From positions 11,203,201-11,267,200 of the forward strand of contig OW799237.1 in the NCBI GenBank assembly GCA_941918925.1: 64,000 bases of DNA. The letters run 5' to 3'. This stretch comes from Phyto melanocephala (taxonomy: Eukaryota > Arthropoda > Insecta > Diptera > Rhinophoridae). The position numbers and the translations under genes are program-made. The notes beneath the pieces are model-generated. The model saw nothing but the letters and a program-made list of their open reading frames with translations, did no database searches and was not told the origin of the DNA. Below, piece by piece: positions 1-11,080 of this stretch (the stretch's first letter is position 1; the number at the start of each line of letters is the position of its first letter).

Positions 1-630
1 CCACCGATCCCATACTTAGTTTAGGTTTTTAAACAATATACAGAAATTGTATTTTGTAATTGCCTCTTAGTCTTTACATTTACAGCTGTATATTTCCCCT
101 CTGTGGGATTTTTTTAAATTTTGTTGGGAATTTAAATTTGTCTGGTAATAAGTCTTAAAATCTTTTTTAAACATTATTTTCAAGATAATTTACAAAACAT
201 TTTCTTAATAAATCTAACAATTGTAATTATTTCGCTAAATAAAAAATTAATAATAAAAAGCTGCATGCATTAAGACAGTGTGGCCTAAATTTTGTTTAGC
301 TAGTTTTGCTAAAAAAAAAATCAGTTTCAAATGCATTTTTTTCCTACAATAAAACTTTGTTTAGCTTTTTGTTAAAAAAAAAAAAAAAATCCCCATAAAA
401 AACTAAACGTTCCATTTTTCCAAATTTGTCGTTATTTTTTAAAACCACAATTTTGTTGAAAAGCTGATCATTGTCTGATACTTCAAAAATATAAAAAATA
501 GATAATAAACTAATAAATAAAAGAAGTTTGAGTGTTATGTATGCTACAACTTAAATAAAAAGTTATATTCTATACACTTGAGCTAGAAAAAAGTGAACCA
601 TGCTTAAATATTTTGTTTTCCTTTTTTTAG
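1..630 (+). other. 3' part of an intron upstream of the first Loxl2 exon in the window
   Basis: AT-rich, with long A and T runs and no coding signal. It ends in a T-rich tract and the acceptor AG at 629-630, directly before the SRCR-coding exon. The exon begins at the second base of a codon, so an upstream exon must lie outside the window. An in-frame ATG at 600 is intronic and is not the start. Confidence 0.75.
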
Positions 631-1570
631 GCAATATCGAGGTCTTACACAACAACCGTTGGGGTTCGGTGTGCGACGATGAATGGGACGCCTTAGAAGG
701 TCAGATAGTTTGTGAACAACTTGGCTACCCCGGTCTACGCAAAGTAACGCATAGTGGTTATTTTGGTCCGGCCAAAAAACGTTTCTGGATGGATAATCTC
801 TACTGTGAGGGTCATGAAAAAGAACTGACTCACTGCCACTTTGATGGCTGGGGCATACATGACTGTGAGCCCAGTGAAGCTGCTGGCGTTATTTGCTTAG
901 CTCCTCCTGGTCTCGAATTAGAACCGGAAGTAAAACCAGAATTTTATGAACCCAAATTTAGAATACATTATACTCATAGAATGGATATACGTCTGAGGGG
1001 TGGCCGAACCCACAACGAAGGCCGTGTAGAAGTGCGTTTAAATAATGGTAAATGGGGCACCATTTGCTCGGATGGCTGGTCTTTGCTGGAGGCCAATGTT
1101 GTCTGCAAAGAATTGGACTTGGGTTTTGCTCGCGAGGCTCTACAAACAGACTATTTTGGTGGTGTTGACATCTCCCCACCCCTTATCAGTGGCACTGAGT
1201 GTTATGGCAATGAAACTGCTTTGAGTCAGTGTTTGCATCATGATCATTTACGTGGCACCCCCTCCTGTCATGGTACACGTAATCATGTTGCTGTTGCGAT
1301 ATGTGATCACTTGGCACCAGATCTTGTTGTTGATTTCTATGAAATTGAACATACGGCACATTTGGAAGATCGTCCAATGGCTTTAATGCAGTGTGCAATG
1401 GAGGAGAACTGTGTGGCTAGTGAAGCCTACGATATACAACGTGATGATCCCAACTGGCGCTATGCCACGCGCCGTTTGCTTAAGTTTACTGCAAGTGCTT
1501 TAAATGCAGGCAATACAGATTTTAGACCATTCAAGGACAAGAGTCTGTGGGAATGGCACATGTGCCATAT
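631..1570 (+). CDS. Loxl2: Lysyl oxidase-like 2, exon with SRCR domains and start of the LOX domain
   Basis: This exon belongs to a secreted copper amine oxidase that oxidises peptidyl lysines in matrix proteins for cross-linking (family knowledge). Counting from the first complete codon, the three exons in the window encode 437 residues. Residues 1-89 are most of one SRCR domain, with its N-terminal strand on a missing upstream exon. Residues 118-225 are a full SRCR domain with its cysteines. The lysyl oxidase domain starts near 229 ([20 protein letters not shown]). The copper motif [11 protein letters not shown] at 306-316 (predicted ligands H312, H314, H316) runs across the exon end: the M313 codon is split AT|G at a GTAAGT donor. 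Having at least two SRCR domains favours the Loxl2-type fly paralogue over the single-SRCR one. The 5' end and signal peptide are outside the window. Confidence 0.92.
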
Positions 1571-1631
1571 GTAAGTATGGAAAAAAAAGGTATAATAAAA
1601 TTATTACAGAGTGTTCTTGTTTTTATTTTAG

Positions 1632-1789
1632 GCACTATCACAGCATGGAAGTTTTTGCTACTTTTGATATTTTCGATTTGTCCGGCAAAAAGGTAGCCCA
1701 GGGTCATAAGGCTTCATTTTGCTTAGAAGACAGCCAATGTCTGCCGGGCATACCCAAGAAATACAATTGTGCCAATTTCGGAGATCAAG
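1632..1789 (+). CDS. Loxl2: Lysyl oxidase-like 2, middle LOX exon
   Basis: The 61-bp intron before it is GTAAGT...TTTTATTTTAG, and splicing restores [11 protein letters not shown], the copper site. The exon carries the LTQ cofactor lysine in [10 protein letters not shown] (K339 of the window-encoded product). It ends at a GTAATT donor in phase 1, in agreement with the next exon. Open reading through this donor soon becomes AT-rich intron. Confidence 0.92.
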
Positions 1790-4387
1790 GTAATTTTTTT
1801 TGTTAGCTATAAAAATAAATTAAAAAATTTTTTTATACAAAAGGGTGTCCTAAAAATTTTCTTAAGAAAACATTTTGTCCTAAATTTTATTCGTAGAACA
1901 ACATGCAGCTTAAAAATTGTTTTTAAACTAGTTGATTTTTTTAAAGAAAAAAAATTATGTTTTTAAAAGTAAAAGTAAAGTTTAAAAATTGAAAAAACTT
2001 AAATTTCATAAACTTTTTAAATTTTTTTTTAACTATTGGCAATAGAAAACTTTCTTCATCACAATATGCTGCACTAAAAATAAAGTTTTTATTAAATTAT
2101 TACCATATTTTTTATATTATATAGAAAACAACCCTTAAAATATTAAAAATTTTTTATTTTTAACATATAAAATTTATATTATCAAATCTATAAAAATATT
2201 TTTTTTAAGTTTTAATTTTTTTAGGAAAAAATTTCCCTTATTTTTATATTGTATATTTATTAAAAAAAAATGGCAAAAAAATATTTTTTATAAAAAGATT
2301 ATTTGATAAATTTGTTCAAGCAAAATTTGTAAGATTGCTTAACAAAAGAAAATTTTTTAAAATTTCAACGAAATTTATCTCAAAAACAGCTTTTTTTTCT
2401 TCAAATATTTGTTCTTAAAAAAAGGCTTTTCTTTGTGAAGAGTTTGTCTCAAAATTTTTCGTAGAAAAAATAATTTTTCTTCAAAGTGCTTGAGAAAGTA
2501 AGTATTTGGTATCAAGACTGCTCTAAATAACAAGAGTATGTCATAAAACATTTTCCAGCAAATTATATTTAAGTAAGTAAAATATCTTCCAAAACTTGCA
2601 ATGATATTTTAATTGTTTGATTACTTTTCTGATGAAAAAATTTTAATTCATATTTTTTCGGCAATAAATCTTTGTCCCAAAATTTTATTCTAATAATTTT
2701 CTATAGAAAAATATTTTCCCAATGTTTTTCTATAAAGAAATGTTGTCCCATTGTTTTTTATAGACACATTTTATCCCAACGTTTTTTATTGAAAATTTGT
2801 TTGAACAATTTTTTCGAATTTTTTTGAATAGAAAAATGTTGTCCCAATATTTTTTAAGAGAAAAAAGTTTGTTCCAATGGTTTTCTATAGAAAAATTTTG
2901 TTCCAATGGTTTTCTATAACAAAAATTGAATCACAATGTATTTCTATAAAATAAATTTTGTCCAAATGTTTTTTATTAGAAAATTTTTTCCTAATATTTT
3001 TCTATAGAAAAATTTATTTCCAATGTTTTTCTATAAAAATATTTTTTTCCAATGGTTAAAAAAAAAATTTTGTCCCAATTTTTTTCTATAAAAAAATTGT
3101 GTCTTAATGTTTTTCTGCAGAGAATTTTCTTCCAATATTTTTCAATAGAAAAAATTTTTTTCTCTGTTTTCTTTTTTATATAGAAAAATTTTTTACATAT
3201 TTTTTTCAGCGAATTTCTTCTTCAACTGTTTTTCTACAGAAAAATTTTGTTCTAATGTTTTGTTTTTTTTTATATAGAAAAATTTTGTTCCTATGGATTT
3301 ATGTTAAAAGTTTTGTTCCCATGCTCAAATGATGGAAAATTTAGTCTCAATGTTTTTCTACAGAAATCTTTTTTCACTGTTTTTTAATAAAAAAATTTTG
3401 TTTTTTCTATAGACAAATTTTATTCCAATGTTTTTTTATAGAAAAATTTTGTTGAAATGTTTTTTCATAGAAAGCTTTGTCCCAATGTTTTTCTGCAAAA
3501 ATGTTTTTCAAAGTTTTTCTATAGAAAAAATTTGTTCAACTGTTTTTCTATAGAAAAATTTTGTTCCATTGTTTTTCTATCGAAAAATTTTGTTCCACTG
3601 TTTTTCTATAGGAAAATTTTGTTCCACTGTTTTTCTATAGGAAAATTTTGTTCTAATGTTTTTTTTATAGAAAAACTTTGTCCCAATATTTTTCTAAAGA
3701 AAATTTTTGTCCCAATTAATTGTTATTATAATGTATATTGGGACAAAAATTTTCTATAGAGTAATTTTGTCGTAATGCTTTGTATAGAAAATTTTTATTC
3801 TAATATTTTTTTTGGTAAAGATTTTGTTATAATATTTTTCTATATAAAATTTGTGTCCCAAAAAAAAAAATTTGTTTTTCCATAAAGAAAAATTTCTTCC
3901 ACTGAATATTAAAAAAAAAATGGTCGTAATATTTTTCTAAAAATAATAATAATAACTATCAGATTTTTAAACAAAACTTTATTCCTAATGTTTTTTCGTA
4001 GAAAAAAATTCTGTTAATAGTTTTTTATAAAAAAAAAAAATTTCTCAAATTTTTCTTTAGAACATTTTTTTTTATCAATTTTATAGGATTTTTTGTAAAA
4101 AAACTGTCCCATCGTTCTTATGTAAAAAAATTGTCCCAATATTTTTTATAGAAACAATTTGTCCCACTGTTCTTGTGTAAAAATTTTTCCCAATATTTTC
4201 TATAGAAACAATTTGTCTTAATATCATTCTTGGAAAAAAATTTGTCTTTATTTTTTTCTAAATTTTTCTCATTGTTTTCCTTTTGAATAATTTGTTCTAA
4301 TGTGTTTCTATATAGAAAACTTTCTTTAAACCTCCATACAGAAAACTTGTCTCAATATTTTTTAAATTTCTTTTCGCTCTCTTCCAG
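1790..4387 (+). other. Loxl2 intron filled with tandem repeats
   Basis: This 2.6-kb intron is bounded by GTAATT and TCTTCCAG. Apart from the repeat array at about 2,640-4,340 it is degenerate AT-rich sequence. The reading frames inside are repeat translations. Confidence 0.85.
2640..4340 (+). repeat. Palindrome-core tandem array 1 (period about 29 bp)
   Basis: The repeated core is TTTTTCTATAGAAAAA, then TTTTGTTCCAATG or TTTTGTCCCAATG. Spacing of GTTCCA between 3,563 and 3,650 is exactly 29 bp for three intervals, and elsewhere the units are more diverged. Strand is set by the order palindrome, then GTCCCAA. The array lies wholly in the Loxl2 intron. Confidence 0.85.
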
Positions 4388-4605
4388 GCATTTCCGTCAA
4401 TTGCTCCGACGTTTACTTATTCAATCTGGACTGCCAATGGGTGGATATTACAGAACTAAATACCGGTTCGTACACCTTAAAAATTGCCATAAATCCCGAA
4501 TTCAAGGTATCCGAAATGAATTTTGATAACAATGCTGCCATATGTGATCTACTGTATACCGAGACCTATGCACGTGTCGACAACTGTAGGCTGGTGAGGC
4601 CATGA
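4388..4605 (+). CDS. Loxl2: Lysyl oxidase-like 2, last coding exon
   Basis: The exon begins after the CTTCCAG acceptor and continues the phase-1 codon (G|GC). It encodes the second LTQ partner: Y375, 36 residues after K339, the spacing I recall for vertebrate LOXL2. The conserved DCQWVDITELNTGSYTLKI block follows, and then the C-terminus. The stop TGA is at 4603-4605. The complete set of catalytic residues suggests a functional enzyme. Confidence 0.92.
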
Positions 4606-4724
4606 TTTTCCTAAACAAAGTCCAGCAGAGGTAACAAAAAGAGAGAAGAGAGTGATTAAAAAATAATATTGTGAATATCAGTGCCAAATATTTATAAACC
4701 AAATTGTACTTAATTTAAAAGATC

Positions 4725-4730
4725 AATAAA
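4725..4730 (+). promoter_or_regulatory. Probable polyadenylation signal of Loxl2
   Basis: An AATAAA lies 120 bp after the Loxl2 stop codon. Position and motif fit; the cleavage site is not determined. Confidence 0.55.
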
Positions 4731-6539
4731 TAATTATGTATAAAGCGTAGGTTTGCAGAAACAGAACATTTTATTTTAGATTTTTTTTTAATTATTTACT
4801 AACCTTTAGATGTATTTTAGATATTTTCCTATGGTTACTAAGTATTGTAGTGAATTTTTTTTTTTTTTTGGTTTCGAAAATATTTATAATAAAACGTGAT
4901 AATCATATTTGAACTTGAAATTAACTGAAGCGTAACGGTCGTACTATTATATGATGAATTTGATTCAAATACTTGCAGTTTTGGTTCATATTGCCTTGTC
5001 TGCCTCTTTTTTGCCTCCACCTGTTTCTATCTTTGTGTGTTTGTTTTATCTATTTACAAATCCATACATGTGCTATGTTTTAGTTGTTAATTTTAAAATC
5101 AATTCAAATTGTTAATTACTTTTCAACGCTTTCATAATGTCAACAATGTCTGTTGTTATTTAAAAATGACATAAATATATATATTGAGAAATTTTTTATT
5201 AACTGTTTGTTATAGCAAATATTTTGTATCAAAATTTTTTTGATAAAAATTTTTTGTAAATAATAGTTTTTGGCAGAAACAATTTTCTACAAAATCTTAC
5301 TGTTAATGAAAAATTTTTTTTTATTTTTTTTATTAAAATTTCAAAATTTTTTTATAGAAAAATTTGTAAAAAAATTCTTTTTCCACAATTTATCCAAATT
5401 TGATTGTCGAAGAAACTTTTATCTCAAATTATTGTTTTAAAGAAAAAAATTTTTTTGTATAGAACTTACACGCTTCTATTTTTTATTAACGACAAATAAT
5501 ACCGCTTGCCGTAAAGATTTATATTTCACCTGTTAATAAAACACCATCTTTAATTGAGTTAGTTCTTAAAGTTTTTAGCAGCTTCTAAAATTAATGACCC
5601 AGTTTTAGCAGTTTAATGCTTTAAAATGAGAAATTTGTTTCAGCATTTTTAAAGACCCACCTCAATAGATTAATAAAAGAAATAATAATCAAAAATAAAT
5701 CACAAAGAAATAAAAACAAAACATTGCCATAAATCAATTTAAATTCAAAACACCAACAAAAAAGCTAAAAAAAAACTATAATCAGCTGGTTGTTATAATA
5801 CACCATAACCAAATATGGATTCTTAGTAAAAACAACAAAAAACAACAAAATAATAAAATTAAGTCAAGCAAATACAAAAACAAACATTAGAAAATACAAT
5901 TATTTAATAATTGTGAATTAATGAAATGCGATACTTACTAAGTGCACATATAAGTAAAAATAAATTCGTGTGTGTGTGTGTGTGTGTAGTATTGAGTACA
6001 TAATAATGTTTGTAGATAATTACTATTAAGCCGTGTTTTTAAACTCACATTCTTGACTAGTTCAATTAATTTTTAATGCATTGTGTATTGCAAACGAATT
6101 CTACGTAATATGAAGTCAAGCTGTTGATCTTGATTCATCAAAATATTTATTGATTTCAAACTTATTAGCGACACAATTCACGTAAAGATAACCAATACTC
6201 ATTGTAGTATCGTTTGAGCATGTTATATTTTTATTGATGGAAAAAATACATGTTTATATGTAAAATAAAAAAAATACTTCAGTTGTATTAAATAAAAACT
6301 TTCGCCACTTAAGAGGTAACTGCAAAAAACCATAATTGATTAACAAGCTGGCCAATAGGCACCCACGAAAGAGTGCTACTGCTAAGCTATAGCTGGTTTA
6401 TATTAATAATAAAAAGAAATAACAAAAATACAAATACAATTAAATCCAGCAAGTTGTAAAAGACTAGCAACAAGATTGTGACAGGTTACACTGTAGATAA
6501 AATAAACTTTAAGTTAAGCTTTATTAAAACAATTTTTTT
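4731..6539. other. Intergenic DNA between Loxl2 and the protease gene
   Basis: AT-rich with no coding signal. It includes a short diverged stretch of the palindrome-type repeat (about 5,190-5,460) and a (TG)n microsatellite at about 5,968-5,988. No RNA gene was seen. Confidence 0.6.
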
Positions 6540-7790
6540 TCTTAATATTTTTGTTTAAAAAAACCTTGTCTCCAAACATTTTTCTATAAATATTACTTAG
6601 CTCAAACAGTTCTGTATAAAAACCTTTACTCCTGACATTTTTCTATAGAAGAAAAATTGTCCTAATAATTTTTCTATAGACAAAAATTTTCACCACATTT
6701 TGCAATTAAAAAATTTCAGTTTCTAACATTTAACTATTGAAAAATAAATAAATTTTTCAATAGAAGACAAATGTCTTAAGTATTTTTTTAAAAGAAGAAT
6801 ATTTGTCCCAAAACATTTTTCTGTAGACAAACCTTTGCCACAAATATTGTTCAAAGCATCTTTCTTTAAAAGGCCCTAGTCCAAAACATGTTTATAAGGG
6901 AAAACCATGTCCCAAAACTTTTCCTATAGACAGAACTTCATTTGTAAATTTTTTGTACAACACGAATTTTGTTACCTCACTTTTCTTACACTTTACTTCA
7001 TAAATATTTTTGTATGTGGCAAAACCTTTACCCAAAACATCTGTGACTATCTTTTGCCCTTGACTTTCGTCTCGAAAATTTGCCAAACATTTTTTTTATA
7101 TAGAAAAATTTCTGTTCCAAATTTTATTAAATAGATACACAACGGTCTCAAGTATTTGTGTAAAAAAAATGTTGTCATAAATATTTTTTTATATGAAAAA
7201 GTTTCTGTCCCAAATATTTTTTCACAGAAAACTTTTTAAAATATTTTTAAGTAAAAAAATTTTGTCCGAAAAATTATTATATAAGTGTGTTTAAAAGAGC
7301 TATTGTCCCAAATATTGCTTTAGAGAACAATTTTTATACTAAACATTTTAATATAGAAAAATCTATTAAGACAATGGTTTCTTTATTGAGACAATTATTT
7401 CTATAAAAAAACGTTTTGTGACAAAAAATCATCCACTAAAAAATCTGTTTTCTAAAAATTAAAAAAAAAAATTTTAATTTGTTCCAAGTTTTATGAAGGA
7501 AATATAACACTGTCTCAAGTTTCTGTGTGTGTGGAAAAATGTCATAAATATTTTGATTTAAAAAATTTCTGTCCCAAATATTTTTCCTTAAAACTTTTTT
7601 AAATATTTTTTAATAAAAAAAATTTATTCCAAAAATTATTATAAAAAATTTTTCTTAAAAAAATTATTGTCCCAATTATTTCCTTAGAAAATAATCTTTA
7701 TCTTAAGCATTTCAATATAGAAACAATTATTGTGATAATAATTTCTTTACAGAGCCAATAGTTTCCCTACAGAGACGATAATTTCTCTAA
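6540..7790 (+). repeat. Palindrome-core tandem array 2
   Basis: Diverged units of TTTTTCTATAGA(C/A)AAA followed by TTTGTCCCAAA, in the same orientation as array 1. The array ends about 300 bp before the protease start codon. It includes spurious short frames on both strands. Confidence 0.75.
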
Positions 7791-7799
7791 AAAAGAAAA

Positions 7800-8089
7800 A
7801 AAAAAAAACTTCCATTTGCAAAATCTATAAAAAAAGTTGAGTCCTAAAAATATTAAATTTTTTAATTTTCGCTATAAAATTTGCTTTTTCAACGTTGTCT
7901 AATTGTGCCTGGCAACGGTGTAGCTTGCAAAATGTGAGAGAGAGTCTGGTTATTTTACATTTTGATTAAAGTGAAAGAAGTCAACATAAAGAAATTTTCT
8001 AGCTCCCTGACATTAAAGTCACGGACAGCAGAAACAGTCGTGTTTTAAACGCGTTGGCTTACAAACGCTTTTCCTACATATAAACGAAA
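7800..8089 (+). promoter_or_regulatory. Putative promoter and 5' UTR of the serine protease gene
   Basis: The repeat array stops here and composition becomes more mixed, with a GAGAGAGAG tract near 7,937 and ACATATAAACG just before the ATG. No clear TATA-Inr pair can be fixed. The call rests on position. Confidence 0.35.
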
Positions 8090-8989
8090 ATGTTAAAAAA
8101 TACCAAATATTTAATGTTGCTGTTAACATTGCTAATGTGTTTAGCTGTTACGCAAGGAATACGTCACAAAACTATACCTATAAACGAGGAGCAAGAACAA
8201 AGCTTAAGACAATCACAGAATACCTTTGTACAATGGGTGCTTTCTCTGTTGCCGCAAAGACCAGTTTTTTCAAATTTGACATCAGCCCTAACAGAAACTG
8301 CAACGACTACAACAGCAGCTACCCTCATACAGCCCTCAACAAGTGGTCGTCCCGAAAAGACAACTGTAAAGCCAGACGCAACAGCCTCCCCCTCACCACC
8401 AGCCCCTACAGTGACATCAACTACTACAACTACAACACCAAAATCTTCTTCTACGACTATTTCAACTCCCGTTATGCCTTCTACTACACCTATTGCTCCA
8501 CCCGACTTAAAACCACCTCGCAATTGCACTGAATGCACTTGTGGTGTTGCGAACATACAAAAACGTATTGTTGGTGGTCAAGAAACGGAGATCCATCAAT
8601 ATCCCTGGATGTCGATGTTGCTTTACGGAGGACGTTTCTATTGCGCAGCCACCCTAATTAATGATCAATTTTTAATCACTGCCTCTCATTGTGTCTATGG
8701 TTTTCGTCGGGAACGTATAAGTGTTCGTCTATTGGAACATGATCGTAAAATGTCAAATTTCCAAAAAATTGATCGTAGAGTAGCTGAGATAACAACCCAC
8801 CCTAAATATAATGCCCGAACTTATGATAATGATATAGCCATAATTAAATTGGATGAACCGGTAGAAATGACAGAGCTCATGCATCCGGTTTGTTTGCCTA
8901 CTCCGGGTAAGTCATTTAAGGGCGAAACGGGTACAGTAACGGGTTGGGGTGCATTGAAAGTGGGTGGACCCACATCGGATACGTTGCAG
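8090..8989 (+). CDS. Secreted trypsin-like serine protease, exon 1
   Basis: With exon 2 this gives a complete 407-residue S1-family protease. Residues 1-23 are a signal peptide. A Ser/Thr/Pro-rich, probably O-glycosylated stalk covers about 63-143. A short Cys cluster (NCTECTCG, 145-152) precedes the activation site KR|IVGG, cleaved after R159. The triad is H200 (TASHC), D248 (DNDIAIIKL) and S343 (GDSGGP). D337, six residues before the serine, and the following WGEG and GYPGVYARV segments predict trypsin-like cleavage after Arg/Lys. The Cys cluster may tether the propeptide to the catalytic chain by a disulphide. The exon ends phase 0 at CAG|GTAAGA. There is no clip domain. It resembles D. 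melanogaster CG4386 from memory; physiological substrate unknown. Confidence 0.93.
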
Positions 8990-9419
8990 GTAAGATGATT
9001 TTTTATTGTAAAATATTGGAAAATGATGAAGTTATCAAAAGTTTCTGAGAAAATTCTACATGTTAAGAAAAGTCTTAAAATAAGTGTTCTGTTTCGCAGA
9101 TGTGTTTTTTTTACTTTTCGCATCTTAAAGAAAATATTTCAAAAATTTGCCATAAAATTTTCTACATTAATCATTATTTTGATAAAAAATTTGTTCGTAT
9201 TTGTGAAAACCTTTCAAAAGATTTGAATTTTCTCTACCATGCATAGTTTAAAAATGTCGTAGAATATTAACTGACTTTTTTTTTTAAATTCTAAATATTA
9301 TTTTCTTCAATATTTAAAAATAGAATGGTTTTAAATGTATTTTACCCTAACATTTTTGTAAAGCTAACTGTGGCTTTGTATTGATTTTCAAATATATTTA
9401 ATTAAAAAAAAATTTTTTG

Positions 9420-10480
9420 ATTGAATAATCTTTGTCCAAAATTGTTAACAAGCCAAATATTTTTGTTCTAAATCTTCCCGCATGTAAACCAAATGTTTGT
9501 TTCTAATCTCTCATTACAAAGATTTAAATCCAGTTTTTTTGTACTAGCTCTTTTAAACAAAAAAAAACGTATGTTTAACATTTGTCCTAAATTTTTATGA
9601 ATATGAAAATATTTGTCAAATTTTATAATATAAAATTATTTGTCCCAAATTTTCTTTTATAATAGCTTTGTTCCAAGTTTTTTTTTATATTAAGGAGTTA
9701 TCCCAAAATTTGTTATATTAATAAGTTGTCCCAAACTTTTTTATATCAAGAAGTTGTCTCAAATTTTTTTTGTTTACTGTTTAGGTTTTAGTAGATTGTA
9801 CCCTTTTAAATATACATACTATGTAGATATTTTTTGTACTAGCTCTTTTAAACAAAAAAACTTATTTATAAAATTTGTCCCAAATATTTATGAATATGAA
9901 AATATTTGTTAAAATTTATAATATAAAATTATTTGTCCCAAATTTTCTTTTATAATAGTTTTGTTCCAAATTTTTTTTTATATTAAGAAGTTGTCCCAAA
10001 TTTTTTTACATTAATAAGTTGTCCCAAATTTTTTTATATTAAGAAGTTGTCTCAAATTTTTTTTTTTTTAAATTGTCCAAAATTTTTTTATATAAAAGTT
10101 ATGTCACATATAATTTCTGTACAATATAAAAATTATTTCACGATTTTTTTCTGTATAAAAATAATTCACAAAATTTATTCTATATAAAATTATTTGTCCC
10201 AATTTTTTTTCTTGTTAAATAATTTTAAAATCTATTTCTCTAAATAATGTTTGTAATACATTTTTCTCTAACGAAACGATCGCCTCATGCTTTTAATTAA
10301 AATCCTATTTTGCTGGCAATATATTGTCCAAATCTTTTTCTTTAAAAACATCATTGTTCTTACATTTATGCTAATTAAGAGGATTTGTTTCTTTAAGAAA
10401 TTGCATAAGAAGCCTTTTTCTATATAAAAAAACATTGTTTCAAACTGTTTTCGGTATAAAAGATTTTGTCCAAATTTTTT
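9420..10480 (+). repeat. Tandem array 3, 28-bp variant
   Basis: The units read TTGTCCCAAATTTTTTTA then TATTAAGAAG. GTCCC-type anchors are spaced exactly 28 bp near 9,991-10,047. It shares the GTCCCAAA linker of arrays 1 and 2, but the CTATAG palindrome has decayed to TATATTA. Confidence 0.7.
9541..10060 (+). repeat. Tandem duplication of about 230 bp, offset 295 bp
   Basis: The segment starting GTACTAGCTCTTTTAAAC at 9,541 recurs at 9,836 with collinear downstream sequence to about 9,770 and 10,060. The spacer of about 65 bp is not repeated. The copies are close enough to suggest a later duplication than the array itself. Confidence 0.7.
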
Positions 10481-11080
10481 GACCAATAAATAAAAATAAA
10501 ATAAATAAAAGTAAATGTGTCCTAAAATTTTATTATAAAAAATTTTTTGTATAATTTTATCTTACATAACATAAACTGCGTCCTTAATATTATTCAGGGT
10601 TGTACACTTTTCTGAGAACTATTTGGTATAGAAGAATCTTTCTCCAAAACTAATTTATATATAAGAAAGTAAGTCCAAATTTTTTTTATAAAATTACATT
10701 AAACAGACGAGTTTTTTCTGCTAATAAATAACTTTTCAAAAATGTTTCTAGTATAAGAAAAGAATATGTGTATTTTATATACAGTGATGTTCGATAAAAT
10801 AGAGCCACACTACATCACATTTTTTCAAACTAAAAACAAGGACAAATATCTATGCAATATAGGTTTTTATTTATTTTTCAGTTCATTTCATTTTAAAACA
10901 AAAAATATTACAGCAAAGAAATTATAATTTAAGATTTTAATAAGATTTTATAGATAAAAATAAAATAAAAGTGCAGTTTCAGTTGTGAACAAAAAATAGA
11001 GCCACCGAATTTATGTATCTGAACTACAAATTTTGCAAGTAGTTAATAAATTTATATTTGTAAAATAGTCTTTATTTACC

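Noticed and set aside
600..602. ATG at 600 as the start of the SRCR protein
   Set aside because: It lies in the intron, upstream of the acceptor AG, and gives a non-homologous N-terminus with half an SRCR domain.
3457..3759. 100-residue + strand open frame in the Loxl2 intron
   Set aside because: The product is a repeating Phe/Tyr/Lys-rich string that tracks the 29-bp tandem unit. Chance frame in the repeat.
8164..8556. Open frames opposite and overlapping the protease stalk coding region
   Set aside because: Shadows caused by the Ser/Thr/Pro-rich codons of the real exon.
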